64,000 bases of DNA from contig NZ_LXFU01000048.1 in the NCBI RefSeq assembly GCF_001657485.1, positions 186,001 to 250,000 on the forward strand. Direction: 5' to 3'. Both the position numbers and the translations under genes were made by a program. Source of the DNA: Rhizobium sp. WYCCWR10014. Its GTDB lineage: Bacteria > Pseudomonadota > Alphaproteobacteria > Rhizobiales > Rhizobiaceae. Every line of letters begins with the position of its first letter. Positions within the stretch are counted from its first letter, which is position 1. This document shows positions 53,689-62,157 of this stretch, piece by piece. The notes below the pieces were generated by a model. The model saw only the letters and a program-made list of their open reading frames with translations. It was not told where the DNA came from and ran no database searches.

Positions 53689-53859
53689 TCAGATAAGCGG
53701 GTCGTCATCTTCCGTTGCTTGCGGCGGGCGGCGACGCGTGCTGTCGTTGGCGGCTTTCTTATGCTCGTCGGCAGCTGCCTCGCGGATTTTCTGGAAGCGG
53801 TTGTCGCCGGCGTCTTCTGCGGGGGGCTGCGGGTCGCTCTTTTTCACGAAACGGATCAT
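53689..53859 (-). CDS. Small charged hypothetical protein (56 aa)
   Basis: ATG at 53859 has AGGAA 8 nt upstream. The product begins MIRFVKKSDPQPP and ends EDDDPLI. It is rich in Lys, Arg, Asp and Glu (KIREAAADEHKKAAND), with no signal or membrane helix, and is probably partly helical and disordered. It lies on the opposite strand to the flanking catabolic gene and may be its own unit. No family is recognised. Confidence 0.6.
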   Translation of the reverse strand: MIRFVKKSDPQPPAEDAGDNRFQKIREAAADEHKKAANDSTRRRPPQATEDDDPLI

Positions 53860-53925
53860 AGGTCATTTCCTGCTTTGAGAGTGGATGCGCTCCGCACCAT
53901 ATCGGAGCGCCCTAGAAAAGCGGTG

Positions 53926-54318
53926 TCAGACGGCAAGCGCGGTGGCACAGGCTTGAACACTCCGGCTGTCGGGTGAGGTCTGCCCAGGCATGGTCGCCCA
54001 ACCGCCGGCCTCGACGAACTGCCGCTGCTTGTAGCCTTCGGTAATCGCCTTGAACTCGATCAGTTTAGCGCTCGCATCCGGCGCCGCATTGAACCGCTCG
54101 ACGCAAATGGCAGACGCCAGCTCTCCGCGGGCAACGTCGCCGGCGGCGACTGCCGCTTTGGTTGACGTGCCGCCTGTTACCCAACCTCCCCAGCTGAAGC
54201 CGATAATCATCGTGGCGATCGCCGTGACGACGCAGGCCCAGACGAGAAGCGTCTTGGATGGCTGGTAACTGTCGAAACGCTGGGTGATCGATGTCTTACT
54301 GCTGCTCTGCACGGACAT
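53926..54318 (-). CDS. Hypothetical membrane-anchored protein (130 aa)
   Basis: A short polar N-terminus is followed by one membrane helix (about 24-48, LLVWACVVTAIATMIIGFSWGGWV). A soluble domain of about 80 residues with two cysteines (SAICVERFNAAP, VQACATALAV) follows, probably periplasmic. AGGGAGAATTCC precedes the start. The function is unknown. It lies downstream of groEL on the same strand but is separated by 66 bp. Confidence 0.75.
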   Translation of the reverse strand: MSVQSSSKTSITQRFDSYQPSKTLLVWACVVTAIATMIIGFSWGGWVTGGTSTKAAVAAGDVARGELASAICVERFNAAPDASAKLIEFKAITEGYKQRQFVEAGGWATMPGQTSPDSRSVQACATALAV

Positions 54319-54384
54319 TGGAATTCTCCCTGTCTATTGATCGGGTTGCGCCGTCCGGCGACGCCGGAACGGTTCAGGCTGTTC

Positions 54385-56019
54385 TCAGTATCCCATATCG
54401 CCCATGCCGCCATTTCCGGCTGCAGGGGCGGAGTCTCTTGCGGGAATGTCGGCGATCATCACCTCGGCGGTGATCAGCAGCGCCGCAATCGAACCGGCGT
54501 CCTGCAGAGCAGTACGCACGACCTTGGCGGGATCGACGATGCCGGCGTCGATCATATCGACATAGGTCTCCGTCTGGGCGTCGAAACCTTGGTTGTGATC
54601 ATTGCTGTCGGCAAGTTTTCCGACGACGATGGAGCCTTCGAACCCGGCATTGTCGGCGATCTGGCGGATCGGGGCTTCGAGCGCCCTGAGCACGATCGAG
54701 ATGCCCGCCGTCACGTCGGCGTTCTCCCCGGTCAGGCCCATGAGCGCCGACTTGGCGCGCAACAGTGCCACGCCGCCGCCGGGGACGATGCCCTCTTCGA
54801 CCGCCGCACGGGTGGCGTTCAGCGCGTCGTCGATGCGGTCCTTCTTTTCCTTGACTTCCGTCTCAGTCGCGCCGCCGACGCGGATGACCGCGACGCCGCC
54901 GGCAAGTTTCGCCAGGCGTTCCTGCAGCTTTTCCTTGTCGTAGTCGGAGGTGGTCTCCTCGATCTGCGCCTTGATCTGCTGGATGCGCGCCTGGATGGCC
55001 GCTTTGTCGCCGGAGCCGTCGATGATCGTGGTGCTGTCCTTCTCGATCAGCACGCGCTTGGCGTGGCCGAGCATATCGAGCGTGACGTTGTCGAGCTTGA
55101 TGCCGAGATCCTCGGAAATCATCTGGCCGGCCGTGAGTACGGCAATGTCTTCCAGCATGGCCTTACGGCGATCACCGAAACCCGGCGCCTTGACGGCTGC
55201 GACCTTCAGGCCGCCGCGCAGCTTGTTGACGACAAGCGTCGCCAGCGCCTCGCCTTCGACGTCCTCCGAGATGAGGAGCAGCGGCTTGCCGGTCTGTACG
55301 ACGGCTTCCAGGATCGGCAGCAACGCCTGCAGGCTGCCGAGTTTCTTCTCGTGAACGAGGATATAGGGATCCTCCAGTTCCACGCGCATCTTCTCGGCAT
55401 TGGTGACGAAATAAGGCGAGAGATAGCCGCGGTCGAACTGCATGCCCTCGACGACGTCGAGTTCGGTCTCGGCGGTTCGCGCCTCTTCGACCGTTATGAC
55501 GCCCTCATTGCCGACCTTGTCCATCGCCTTGGCGATCATCTCGCCAATGGCGGCGTCGCCATTGGCGGCAATGGTGCCGACCTGGGCGATTTCGCCTGAC
55601 GATTTGACCTTCATCGCCCGCGCCTTGATTTCCTTGACGACGGCGATAACGCCGAGATCGATGCCGCGCCTCAGATCCATCGGGTTCATCCCGGCAGCGA
55701 CGAGCTTTGCGCCTTCGCGGAAAATGGAGGCGGCGAGAACAGTTGCCGTCGTCGTGCCGTCGCCGGCAAGATCATTGGTCTTCGAAGCCACCTCGCGCAC
55801 CATTTGCGCGCCCATGTTCTCGAACTTGTCGGCGAGCTCGATCTCCTTGGCGACGCTAACGCCGTCCTTGGTAATGCGCGGTGCGCCATAGGCCTTGTCG
55901 ATGACGACGTTGCGACCCTTCGGACCAAGCGTCACCTTGACGGCGTTGTTGAGCAATTCGACGCCGCGCAGCAGGCGGTCGCGCGCGTCGGTGGAGAACC
56001 TGATTTCCTTGGCAGACAT
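54385..56019 (-). CDS. groEL: Chaperonin GroEL (Cpn60)
   Basis: This 544-residue protein forms the ATP-driven double-ring folding chamber. It has the typical N-terminus, GDGTTTATVLA near the ATP site, AAVKAPGFGDRRKAMLEDIA and GGVAVIRVGGATETEVKEKKDR. The C-terminus ends NGGMGDMGY rather than the long GGM repeat. This tail and the sequence suggest one of the several groEL paralogues that rhizobia carry. It follows groES by 49 bp in a bicistronic operon under a CIRCE element. Confidence 0.97.
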   Translation of the reverse strand: MSAKEIRFSTDARDRLLRGVELLNNAVKVTLGPKGRNVVIDKAYGAPRITKDGVSVAKEIELADKFENMGAQMVREVASKTNDLAGDGTTTATVLAASIFREGAKLVAAGMNPMDLRRGIDLGVIAVVKEIKARAMKVKSSGEIAQVGTIAANGDAAIGEMIAKAMDKVGNEGVITVEEARTAETELDVVEGMQFDRGYLSPYFVTNAEKMRVELEDPYILVHEKKLGSLQALLPILEAVVQTGKPLLLISEDVEGEALATLVVNKLRGGLKVAAVKAPGFGDRRKAMLEDIAVLTAGQMISEDLGIKLDNVTLDMLGHAKRVLIEKDSTTIIDGSGDKAAIQARIQQIKAQIEETTSDYDKEKLQERLAKLAGGVAVIRVGGATETEVKEKKDRIDDALNATRAAVEEGIVPGGGVALLRAKSALMGLTGENADVTAGISIVLRALEAPIRQIADNAGFEGSIVVGKLADSNDHNQGFDAQTETYVDMIDAGIVDPAKVVRTALQDAGSIAALLITAEVMIADIPARDSAPAAGNGGMGDMGY

Positions 56020-56068
56020 GATATTTCTTCCCAGTTCGGTCTTGAGATGCTGGTCACAAATTCGACGC

Positions 56069-56386
56069 TCAGGCGGCTTTGTCGGCAGCCGCTTGGGTCT
56101 TTTCGACGATGCCCATGATGTCGGTCTCCTTCATGATCAGAAGGGTTTCGCCATCGATCGTGACCTCTGTCCCCGACCATTTTCCAAACAGAATGAGATC
56201 ACCGACCTTGACATCAAGCGGGACCAGATTGCCGCTTTTGTCGCGCAGGCCCGGGCCGACTGCGACCACTTCGCCTTGCTGCGGCTTCTCCTTGGCGGTG
56301 TCTGGAATGATGATCCCGCCCTTGGATTTGACATCGCCTTCCGCACGTCGAATGACGACGCGGTCGTGAAGTGAACGGAATTTCAT
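56069..56386 (-). CDS. groES: Co-chaperonin GroES (Cpn10)
   Basis: This 105-residue lid of the GroEL chamber has the signature FRSLHDRVVIRRAE at the start, the mobile loop with KSKGGIIIPDTAKEKPQQGEV, and the YTEVTIDGE-like GTEVTIDGETLLIM segment. It is first of the groESL operon, and heat-shock control by HrcA through CIRCE is expected. Confidence 0.97.
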   Translation of the reverse strand: MKFRSLHDRVVIRRAEGDVKSKGGIIIPDTAKEKPQQGEVVAVGPGLRDKSGNLVPLDVKVGDLILFGKWSGTEVTIDGETLLIMKETDIMGIVEKTQAAADKAA

Positions 56387-56440
56387 AGAGGTCTTTCTGC
56401 TGCCGGCGCATAGGGCGGCTGCAACTCATAAATAGCACTC

Positions 56441-56467
56441 GTGGCACTCGATTGATAGGAGTGCCAA
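56441..56467 (-). promoter_or_regulatory. CIRCE element upstream of groES
   Basis: On the minus strand TTGGCACTC-N9-GAGTGCCAC (arms 56459-56467 and 56441-56449) closely matches the HrcA-binding consensus TTAGCACTC-N9-GAGTGCTAA. An extra half-site TAGCACTC (56433-56440, plus strand) directly abuts it. It lies 54 bp before the groES start. Confidence 0.85.
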
Positions 56468-56898
56468 GAAATATTATTCACGCAGGAATTTTTTTGAGAT
56501 ATTCAGGAAATCAATCCGACCGAATATTTTGTAATAATCAGGAACTGAATAGAATTTTTTGCGCCGTCGCGTCCAATTTTATTTACATGAACGAAGAGTT
56601 AATTTGGCGTTTTTCATAGATAAATCAGAATTTATCTTGATTTAAACTCAATCGAGGCGCAATGATAGGCCTCGTCGATTTGGCCGACTTGGCTTCGCGG
56701 TGTCAGAGACCTACGACCCGCCATCACCACTGAATTTTCGACAGCGATCCATGACGTCGTTCCGGCGTTGAGTTCGACTGTTCCGATCCGGAATGATCTT
56801 GGCGCTGACCGCGGATGTACCGGCAGCCTCGAGTTCGTCCGGTTCGGATCTCAACGATACAGGAAACACATCGGTGTATTCCTGCGGAGGCCTCAGCC
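56468..56898. other. 431-bp AT-rich divergent regulatory region
   Basis: No gene is evident. The stretch between groES (minus) and the five-gene operon (plus) is strikingly AT-rich for this genome (for example 56480-56640) and must carry both promoters. I see no further strong palindrome. Confidence 0.45.
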
Positions 56899-57162
56899 GT
56901 GACAAGTCGCACCACACAAACCGTCGTTCGCTTTTCATCCCCATTCCGCCTGCCCGGTTTCGACGGGGCGCAGCCAGCCGGAGAATACCGCGTCGATTAT
57001 GACGAGGAATTGATCGATGGCGTTTCCAGGCTTGCCTGGCGACGGGTCGGCGCCTTCATCCACCTGCCGGCGATAGCCGCGCAGAGTTCGACGCAGCAGA
57101 TGATGCCTATCCACCTGTCAGATCTCGAAACCGTGCTCGAAAAGGACCAAAAACCGTCATGA
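56899..57162 (+). CDS. Hypothetical protein 1 of the 56899-58923 operon (87 aa)
   Basis: GTG start at 56899 with GGAGG 8 nt upstream. The small soluble protein has segments FRLPGFDGAQPAGEYRVDYDEELIDG and WRRVGAFIHLP. It has no signal or membrane helix. Its stop overlaps the next start by 4 bp (ATGA), so it is translationally coupled. I know no function. It heads an operon with three more small proteins and a transglutaminase-fold protein. Confidence 0.7.
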   Translation: MTSRTTQTVVRFSSPFRLPGFDGAQPAGEYRVDYDEELIDGVSRLAWRRVGAFIHLPAIAAQSSTQQMMPIHLSDLETVLEKDQKPS

Positions 57163-57494
57163 CCGCTACGCGCATCCCGCAACGCAATGGACGCTCAGCC
57201 CGGCGCGAGGCAGCAACACATATCTTCAAGGTGGGGCAGACCGTCCGGGTGAAGGACGGATTCCTAGTCGTTCCTTCAAAGCTCCCCGACACATACCGCA
57301 TTACCGCCACGCTGCCTCTCAGAGGAAATGTGCTGCAATACCGCATCCGCAGTGACGATGAACGTCATGAACGGGTCGCGACGGAGGATAGCCTGGAACT
57401 GGTAAACCTATCGCCCGCCGGCAGCGGCGCAACACTGATCGAGAGGACGTTTGGCCAAGGCCACGGCCCGAATGACGAAAGGTTGACATCGTGA
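57159..57494 (+). CDS. Hypothetical protein 2 of the operon (111 aa)
   Basis: ATG at 57159 overlaps the upstream stop. The product has a basic N-terminus followed by a probable small beta-barrel (FKVGQTVRVKDGFLVVPSKLPDTYRITATLP, LQYRIRSDDERHERVATEDSLEL), reminiscent of KOW/Tudor-like folds but not assigned. It overlaps the next gene by 4 bp (GTGA). Confidence 0.7.
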   Translation: MTATRIPQRNGRSARREAATHIFKVGQTVRVKDGFLVVPSKLPDTYRITATLPLRGNVLQYRIRSDDERHERVATEDSLELVNLSPAGSGATLIERTFGQGHGPNDERLTS

Positions 57495-57787
57495 ACAGCC
57501 ATGAAGACGAAGCCGAACGAAGACGGAATGCCTTTGCCGTCCACACATGGGAAGCGCCCGGCCGCTACTCGATGGAGATCGAACACGACCGCCGGATCGA
57601 ACCCGCCCGTTCGTGGACCGTCTATCGTGTTTCTGCAAGCGTTCCCGTGCACGCGGACCATGCGGAAGCCGGGGAAGACATGATGTCCTTCAATCTCCTC
57701 AACATAGGATATCGGAAGGAATGGCTCAGGCTGTCGGCCACCGCTCGGAGTGCTCGCAAGAGCCCGCCGGTCCAACCATGGCGCTAG
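57491..57787 (+). CDS. Hypothetical protein 3 of the operon (98 aa)
   Basis: GTG start at 57491 overlaps the preceding stop. The product is polar and acidic in the first half with a beta-rich middle (WTVYRVSASVPVHADHAEAGEDMMSFNLLNIG) and a basic C-terminal tail. It has no signal or membrane helix and no recognised family. It overlaps the next gene by 10 bp. Confidence 0.65.
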   Translation: MNSHEDEAERRRNAFAVHTWEAPGRYSMEIEHDRRIEPARSWTVYRVSASVPVHADHAEAGEDMMSFNLLNIGYRKEWLRLSATARSARKSPPVQPWR

Positions 57788-58053
57788 CCTTCCTGAACCA
57801 AAGCCGTAGTTTCGATGCGGCGAGAAATGCTGTGCGCTTCGTTGGTCATGACGGCATGTTCCAGGTGCTGTTCTTCATCGAGGTTGGCGCGCTGGCGAAA
57901 TCCGACGCCGCATTGCAGAGAACCGAGCCTTCGGAAACGCGGTGGCTTTTGTCTTTCGACGCCCTGCGCAACTCCATTCAGGACGTGGCACACAAAGCCT
58001 ATTCCTACCGCCGCCGCGCCTTTTACACTCTAACTGCGGCGGATTTCCGCTAG
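57778..58053 (+). CDS. DUF1488-family protein (91 aa)
   Basis: ATG at 57778 lies inside the end of the preceding gene. The sequence SRSFDAARNAVRFVGHDGMFQVLFFIEVGAL and FDALRNSIQDVAHKAYSYRRRAFYTL matches DUF1488, small alpha/beta proteins frequent in rhizobia and of unknown function. Fourth gene of the operon. Confidence 0.75.
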   Translation: MALAFLNQSRSFDAARNAVRFVGHDGMFQVLFFIEVGALAKSDAALQRTEPSETRWLLSFDALRNSIQDVAHKAYSYRRRAFYTLTAADFR

Positions 58054-58080
58054 ACGGATCCGGACGCGCGAGAACGCTCC

Positions 58081-58923
58081 ATGTTGATCCGTTACGGCTA
58101 TGAAATCACGCTGACCTGCCCACAGCCGACCGCATTGGTATGTCTGTTGTCGGTGCATGAGGATCGTGCGGCCGACATCAGAGTTCCGGAAACGGTATTC
58201 ACCACGCCCGATGTTCCCACTTCGACTTATCGCGACCTCTTCGGCAACCGCTGTCTTCGGCTGGTTGCCCCGGCGGGCGACCTGACCATATGGGGCGATG
58301 CGACGATCGAAGACGACGGCAAACCGGAGAGGTCGCTGCCAAGCGCCAGAGAACTCCCCGTTTCGGAGTTGCCGGATGATTGCCTCGTCTACCTGATGGG
58401 CAGCCGCTATTGCGAGACGGATCGCCTCAGTCAAATTGCCTGGGATATGTTCGGCACCGTCTCACCCGGCTGGGGCCGCGTTCAGGCGATCTGCGACTTC
58501 GTTCACGGCCATATCCAATTCGACTACATGCAGGCGCGATCGACGCGGACAGCCTTCGAGGCGTTTCACGAACGCGTCGGTGTCTGTCGCGACTTTGCGC
58601 ATCTCGCGGTGGCGCTATGCCGTTGCCTCAACATTCCTGCCCGATATATCAATGGCCATCTCGGCGACATCGGTATTCCCGTCGTCGATCCGATGGACTT
58701 CAGCGCCTGGATCGAGGTCTTCCTTGACGGCGCATGGCATGCATTCGATCCGCGCAACAACACGCCGCGGATCGGTCGTATCATCGTCGCACGCGGGCGC
58801 GACGCCGCCGACATACCGCTCATCAATTCCTTTGGACCGCATGTGCTGAAGGCATTTCGAGTCTGGACCTATGAGGTGACGGAGCTGCAGCAGATGCAAA
58901 GCGTCGCCGAGGGCGCTGTTTAG
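58081..58923 (+). CDS. Transglutaminase-like cysteine protein
   Basis: This 280-residue protein has an N-terminal beta domain (TLTCPQPTALVCLLSVHED) and a transglutaminase core. The core Cys is in RVGVCRDFAHLAVALCRCLNIPARY, and the core Asp region is WHAFDPRNNTPRIGR. At the position where many relatives have the catalytic His (HAWVEV) this protein reads DFSAWIEV, with Ser in place of His; a nearby His lies in GAWHAFD. Activity is therefore uncertain. It is the last gene, 27 bp after the DUF1488 gene, and the only operon member with an enzyme fold. Confidence 0.87.
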   Translation: MLIRYGYEITLTCPQPTALVCLLSVHEDRAADIRVPETVFTTPDVPTSTYRDLFGNRCLRLVAPAGDLTIWGDATIEDDGKPERSLPSARELPVSELPDDCLVYLMGSRYCETDRLSQIAWDMFGTVSPGWGRVQAICDFVHGHIQFDYMQARSTRTAFEAFHERVGVCRDFAHLAVALCRCLNIPARYINGHLGDIGIPVVDPMDFSAWIEVFLDGAWHAFDPRNNTPRIGRIIVARGRDAADIPLINSFGPHVLKAFRVWTYEVTELQQMQSVAEGAV

Positions 58924-59003
58924 AACGAGACCTGGGCGGATGCGGCAATGTCCAGCCTCAGGCTTTGCCGCAGGCGGCATCTGTCGTAGAACGGCCTGTC
59001 CCA

Positions 59004-59023
59004 CATAGTTTTGCACAACATGC
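59004..59023. repeat. Short intergenic repeat motif, copy 1
   Basis: CATAGTTTTGCACAACATGC matches the motif at 62924-62943 at 17 of 20 positions. It lies in the noncoding stretch before the VOC gene and is probably a module of the rhizobial intergenic mosaic repeats. Confidence 0.45.
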
Positions 59024-59107
59024 TTTAGAACGCGGTTGAAAGATGTCGGCGCCGAGCCATCTTGGGTGTGGGCAGTCATTAGCGGAAGATAGGGAGTTTC
59101 GCAGTCC

Positions 59108-59488
59108 ATGTTCGATCATATTTCCATCGGCGTGAAAGACCTCGAAAGAGCCCGCCGTTTCTACGATGCGGCGCTGGCGCCGCTCGGATATGAGCGCCTC
59201 TCCAATTCCGGCACCACGATCGGCTACGGCCCGGAAACGGTCGGGCTCTGGGTGATGCAGGTTGAACAGCCTGTTGTTGCCGACATGCGATCCGGGCTGC
59301 ATTTCTGCTTCGTCGCGCCGAACGAGGCCGCGGTCGATGCCTTTCACGCGGCGGCCGTCGCATCCGGCGGCACGGATAATGGTGAACCGGGTATCCGACC
59401 GGATTACGGGCGCTTCTATTATACTGCCTTCATCATCGACCCGGACGGCTATCGCCTCGAAGCTTATTTCCACAAAGGCGAGCTATAA
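59108..59488 (+). CDS. VOC-family (glyoxalase/bleomycin resistance/dioxygenase) protein
   Basis: This 126-residue protein begins MFDHISIGVKDLERARRFYDAALAPLG. Metal-ligand candidates are His4 and the terminal Glu in IDPDGYRLEAYFHKGEL. It is a single VOC module pair as in many small glyoxalase-like proteins. The substrate is unknown. It ends 7 bp from the convergent LysR gene. Confidence 0.9.
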   Translation: MFDHISIGVKDLERARRFYDAALAPLGYERLSNSGTTIGYGPETVGLWVMQVEQPVVADMRSGLHFCFVAPNEAAVDAFHAAAVASGGTDNGEPGIRPDYGRFYYTAFIIDPDGYRLEAYFHKGEL

Positions 59489-59495
59489 CGGACCG

Positions 59496-60461
59496 TCAGG
59501 CAGCGGCTCTCGGAATGGATACGCAGCAGCCGGAAGCATCGAGCGCCTTATTGGCTACATCGATGAACAGGCGACGGAACCAGCGCGCCCGGCCGTCCGT
59601 CTGGTCGACTCGGCGATAAAGCATCGTCACGGGATCGGACGGCAGCGAAAGCGGCGGCTCGCAAAGCATCAGCCCATGTAACTGCGCCATGCAGCGACCG
59701 ATCGATTCCGGCACGGTGGCAATGGCGGGCATCGCCTTCAGCACCATCGGCAGAGCGGAAAAGCGCGGGACGGTCGCCACCACCTGTCTCACATCGCCGG
59801 TGCGGTTCAGCGCCATGTCGATACCGGTCGAGGTGTTGCCTTCGAACGAGACGGTGACATGCGCGACATTGGCGAAATCCTTGAGGCTCAACGGCGCCTT
59901 CAGCCCGAGCTGAGCTTCATCGTAGATGCAGATCGAAACTTGGTCGAACAGCGGCGCGCGAATGTGCCAGGAGGCGGGTTCGTCATGCATCGCGACGCTG
60001 AAATCGAAGACGCCTTCATCCAGCCGGCGTGCGGCATCGCGCTTGTCAGAGGCGATACCGATCAGCCTGGCGCCGGGTGAAAGCTGGAGAAGACGGGCGG
60101 CAAGCGGGCCGAAGAAGGCCGATTCGAGATTGTCGCACATGCCGATGCGGAACTCGCCCTGCCAGCTTGCCGGATCGAATTCGGCCTGCGGGCGGATGGC
60201 GCGCTCGATGCCCGACAGCGCATCCTCGATCGCCGGAGCGATGGAAAGGGCGCGCGGCGTCGGCTGCAGGCCGCGCCCGACACGCACGAACAATTCGTCG
60301 TCCAGCGCCTCGCGCAGGCGTCGCAAAGCGGCCGAAAGGCCCGGCTGGCCGAGCAGCAGGCGCTCGGCGGCGCGACTGACATTGCGCTCCTGCATCAGCA
60401 CCGAAAAGGCCAGCAAGAGATTGAGGTCGATCTTCCGAAGCGTGGCATCATTCATCATCAT
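59496..60461 (-). CDS. LysR-family transcriptional regulator (NodD/SyrM-like subgroup)
   Basis: This 321-residue regulator has an N-terminal HTH (IDLNLLLAFSVLMQERNVSRAAERLLLGQPGLSAALRRLREAL) and a PBP-like effector domain. The opening LRKIDLNLL pattern is typical of the LysR branch that includes NodD, LinR and similar activators. It is divergent from the MFS exporter 120 bp away and is its probable regulator. Confidence 0.93.
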   Translation of the reverse strand: MMMNDATLRKIDLNLLLAFSVLMQERNVSRAAERLLLGQPGLSAALRRLREALDDELFVRVGRGLQPTPRALSIAPAIEDALSGIERAIRPQAEFDPASWQGEFRIGMCDNLESAFFGPLAARLLQLSPGARLIGIASDKRDAARRLDEGVFDFSVAMHDEPASWHIRAPLFDQVSICIYDEAQLGLKAPLSLKDFANVAHVTVSFEGNTSTGIDMALNRTGDVRQVVATVPRFSALPMVLKAMPAIATVPESIGRCMAQLHGLMLCEPPLSLPSDPVTMLYRRVDQTDGRARWFRRLFIDVANKALDASGCCVSIPRAAA

Positions 60462-60581
60462 CAGTAATACCTGGCATGGCTACTATCAATTTGCAATAGG
60501 AATGAAAGCTGTACATTTTCTCGTTCCCTGCCGCCCGGCAACCTCCCCCGATGAGGCGGCAGCAAAGAAGGAACGATTTCG

Positions 60582-61982
60582 ATGACTCTTTCCAAATCGC
60601 GAAGCGGAGCGGGGCTGGCATTGCTGCTGCTCTGCGCCGCCAATTTCCTCGACGCCATGGACGTCTCCACCATTGGCGTTGCCTTGCCTGCCATCCAGGC
60701 CGAACTCGGCATGGAGGCGACATCGCTGCAATGGGCCGTCAGCGCCTATGTGCTCGGTTATGGCGGCTTCCTGCTGCTCGGCGGCCGGGTCGCCGATGTC
60801 TTCGGCCATCGCCGCGTCTTCCTCTGGTCGCTGGCGATCTTTGCCGCCGCCAGCATCGCCGGCGGCTTCGTCGACAGCGGGCCGACGCTGATTGCCGCCC
60901 GATTGGTCAAGGGCATTGCCGCCGCCTTCACCGCGCCTGCCGCCCTTGCGCTGCTGCTCTCCGTCTTCGGCGAGGGAACGGCACGGGCAAGGGCGCTCGG
61001 CGTCTTCTCCTCCACCGGCGCCGCCGGCTTCGTGCTCGGCATGGTGCTCGGTGGTGCTGCGACGATTATCAGCTGGCGGGCGACACTGGTCATGGGCGCG
61101 CCCGTCGCCATCCTGACGCTTTTCGTTGCGCCACTGGTGCTGCCCGCCGACCCGAAAAGGACGGGACCGCGGCCGGCCTTCGACTGGGCCGGCGCGCTGA
61201 CGATCACCCCTGGGCTGCTGCTCTTCGTCTTCGGCATCACCAATGCTGCGGCCGCCGGCTGGCAGGCTTTTGCGACCTGGGGTTCGCTCGTCGCATCGCT
61301 GGCGCTGATCCTGCTCTTCCTCGTGGTCGAGGCACGGCATGCCGATCCAATGGTGCCGCTCGGCATGTTCCGCCGGGCCAAGCTCCGGCATGCCAATGCC
61401 ATTGCCGCCCTCTTCCAGGGCGCCTATGTCGGCTTCCAGTTCCTGGCGACGCTCTATTATCAAAACGTCCTCGGCTGGTCGGCCTTCACCACCGGCTTCT
61501 GCTTTGCGCTTGGCGGCGTATTCGTGATGTTCCTGGCGCCACGTTTCGCGACGCTCGCGCAAAATCGCGGCGCCACCGGGCTGATGGCGGCGGGTGTCGG
61601 CCTGCAGGCGTTCAGCTATATCTTCTGGGTGACAGCACTCGGACATGTCGATCCGATCCTGCTCGTGCTGTTCTCGCAGATCCCGCTCGGCCTCGGCTAC
61701 GCCCTGACCTACCCCTCGGTGCAGGTTGCGGCCCTTTCCGATGTGGAGGATGACAAGGCGGGGCTCGCCTCCGGGCTGCTCTTCGCCTCCTTCCAGATCG
61801 GCGGCGGCATCGTGCTTGCGGCGGCCTCGGCAGTCTTCGGCGCCGCACCGCATTTCGGCTGGGATCCCTATGTCGCCGGCATCGCCTTCGTGGCGCTGCT
61901 TGCGGTGGCGATTACCTTGCTTGCAGCCGCCGGTCCGCGGACATCGGCCGCCCGGAGACCCAGCTATCAGGCGGCGGAATGA
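60582..61982 (+). CDS. DHA2-type (EmrB/QacA) MFS drug efflux transporter
   Basis: This 466-residue protein has about 14 membrane helices. TM1 carries LDAMDVSTIGVALPAIQAELG, the DHA2 signature. Motif A is in GRVADVFGHRRVF and the antiporter-type motif C in GAAGFVLGMVLGG. It is a proton antiporter for hydrophobic compounds. It is preceded by a divergent LysR gene and followed by a 9-bp-stem hairpin. Confidence 0.93.
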   Translation: MTLSKSRSGAGLALLLLCAANFLDAMDVSTIGVALPAIQAELGMEATSLQWAVSAYVLGYGGFLLLGGRVADVFGHRRVFLWSLAIFAAASIAGGFVDSGPTLIAARLVKGIAAAFTAPAALALLLSVFGEGTARARALGVFSSTGAAGFVLGMVLGGAATIISWRATLVMGAPVAILTLFVAPLVLPADPKRTGPRPAFDWAGALTITPGLLLFVFGITNAAAAGWQAFATWGSLVASLALILLFLVVEARHADPMVPLGMFRRAKLRHANAIAALFQGAYVGFQFLATLYYQNVLGWSAFTTGFCFALGGVFVMFLAPRFATLAQNRGATGLMAAGVGLQAFSYIFWVTALGHVDPILLVLFSQIPLGLGYALTYPSVQVAALSDVEDDKAGLASGLLFASFQIGGGIVLAAASAVFGAAPHFGWDPYVAGIAFVALLAVAITLLAAAGPRTSAARRPSYQAAE

Positions 61983-61992
61983 CCATCATCGG

Positions 61993-62016
61993 CCCGCACC
62001 CTGACCGGTGCGGGCT
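61993..62016 (+). terminator. Hairpin after the DHA2 transporter
   Basis: A 9-bp perfect GC-rich stem (GCCCGCACC at 61993-62001, GGTGCGGGC at 62008-62016) with a 6-nt loop starts 10 nt after the stop. No T-tract follows. Confidence 0.6.
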
Positions 62017-62157
62017 GCTCGTGAACCGAAGCGATAGCCGCAAAGAATCCCGTTGCGTTGCCTGGGTGAAAGGCGCATGGTCGCAACTTCGGCAGCCAGT
62101 GTAAGGGCGCTGCCGACTGAGGGTTTTTATACCCTTGCCCCGATGAAAGGAGGACCG

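Noticed and set aside
53609..53878. 89-aa plus-strand open frame
   Set aside because: The opposite strand has a better small gene (53689-53859) with a good ribosome site and natural composition.
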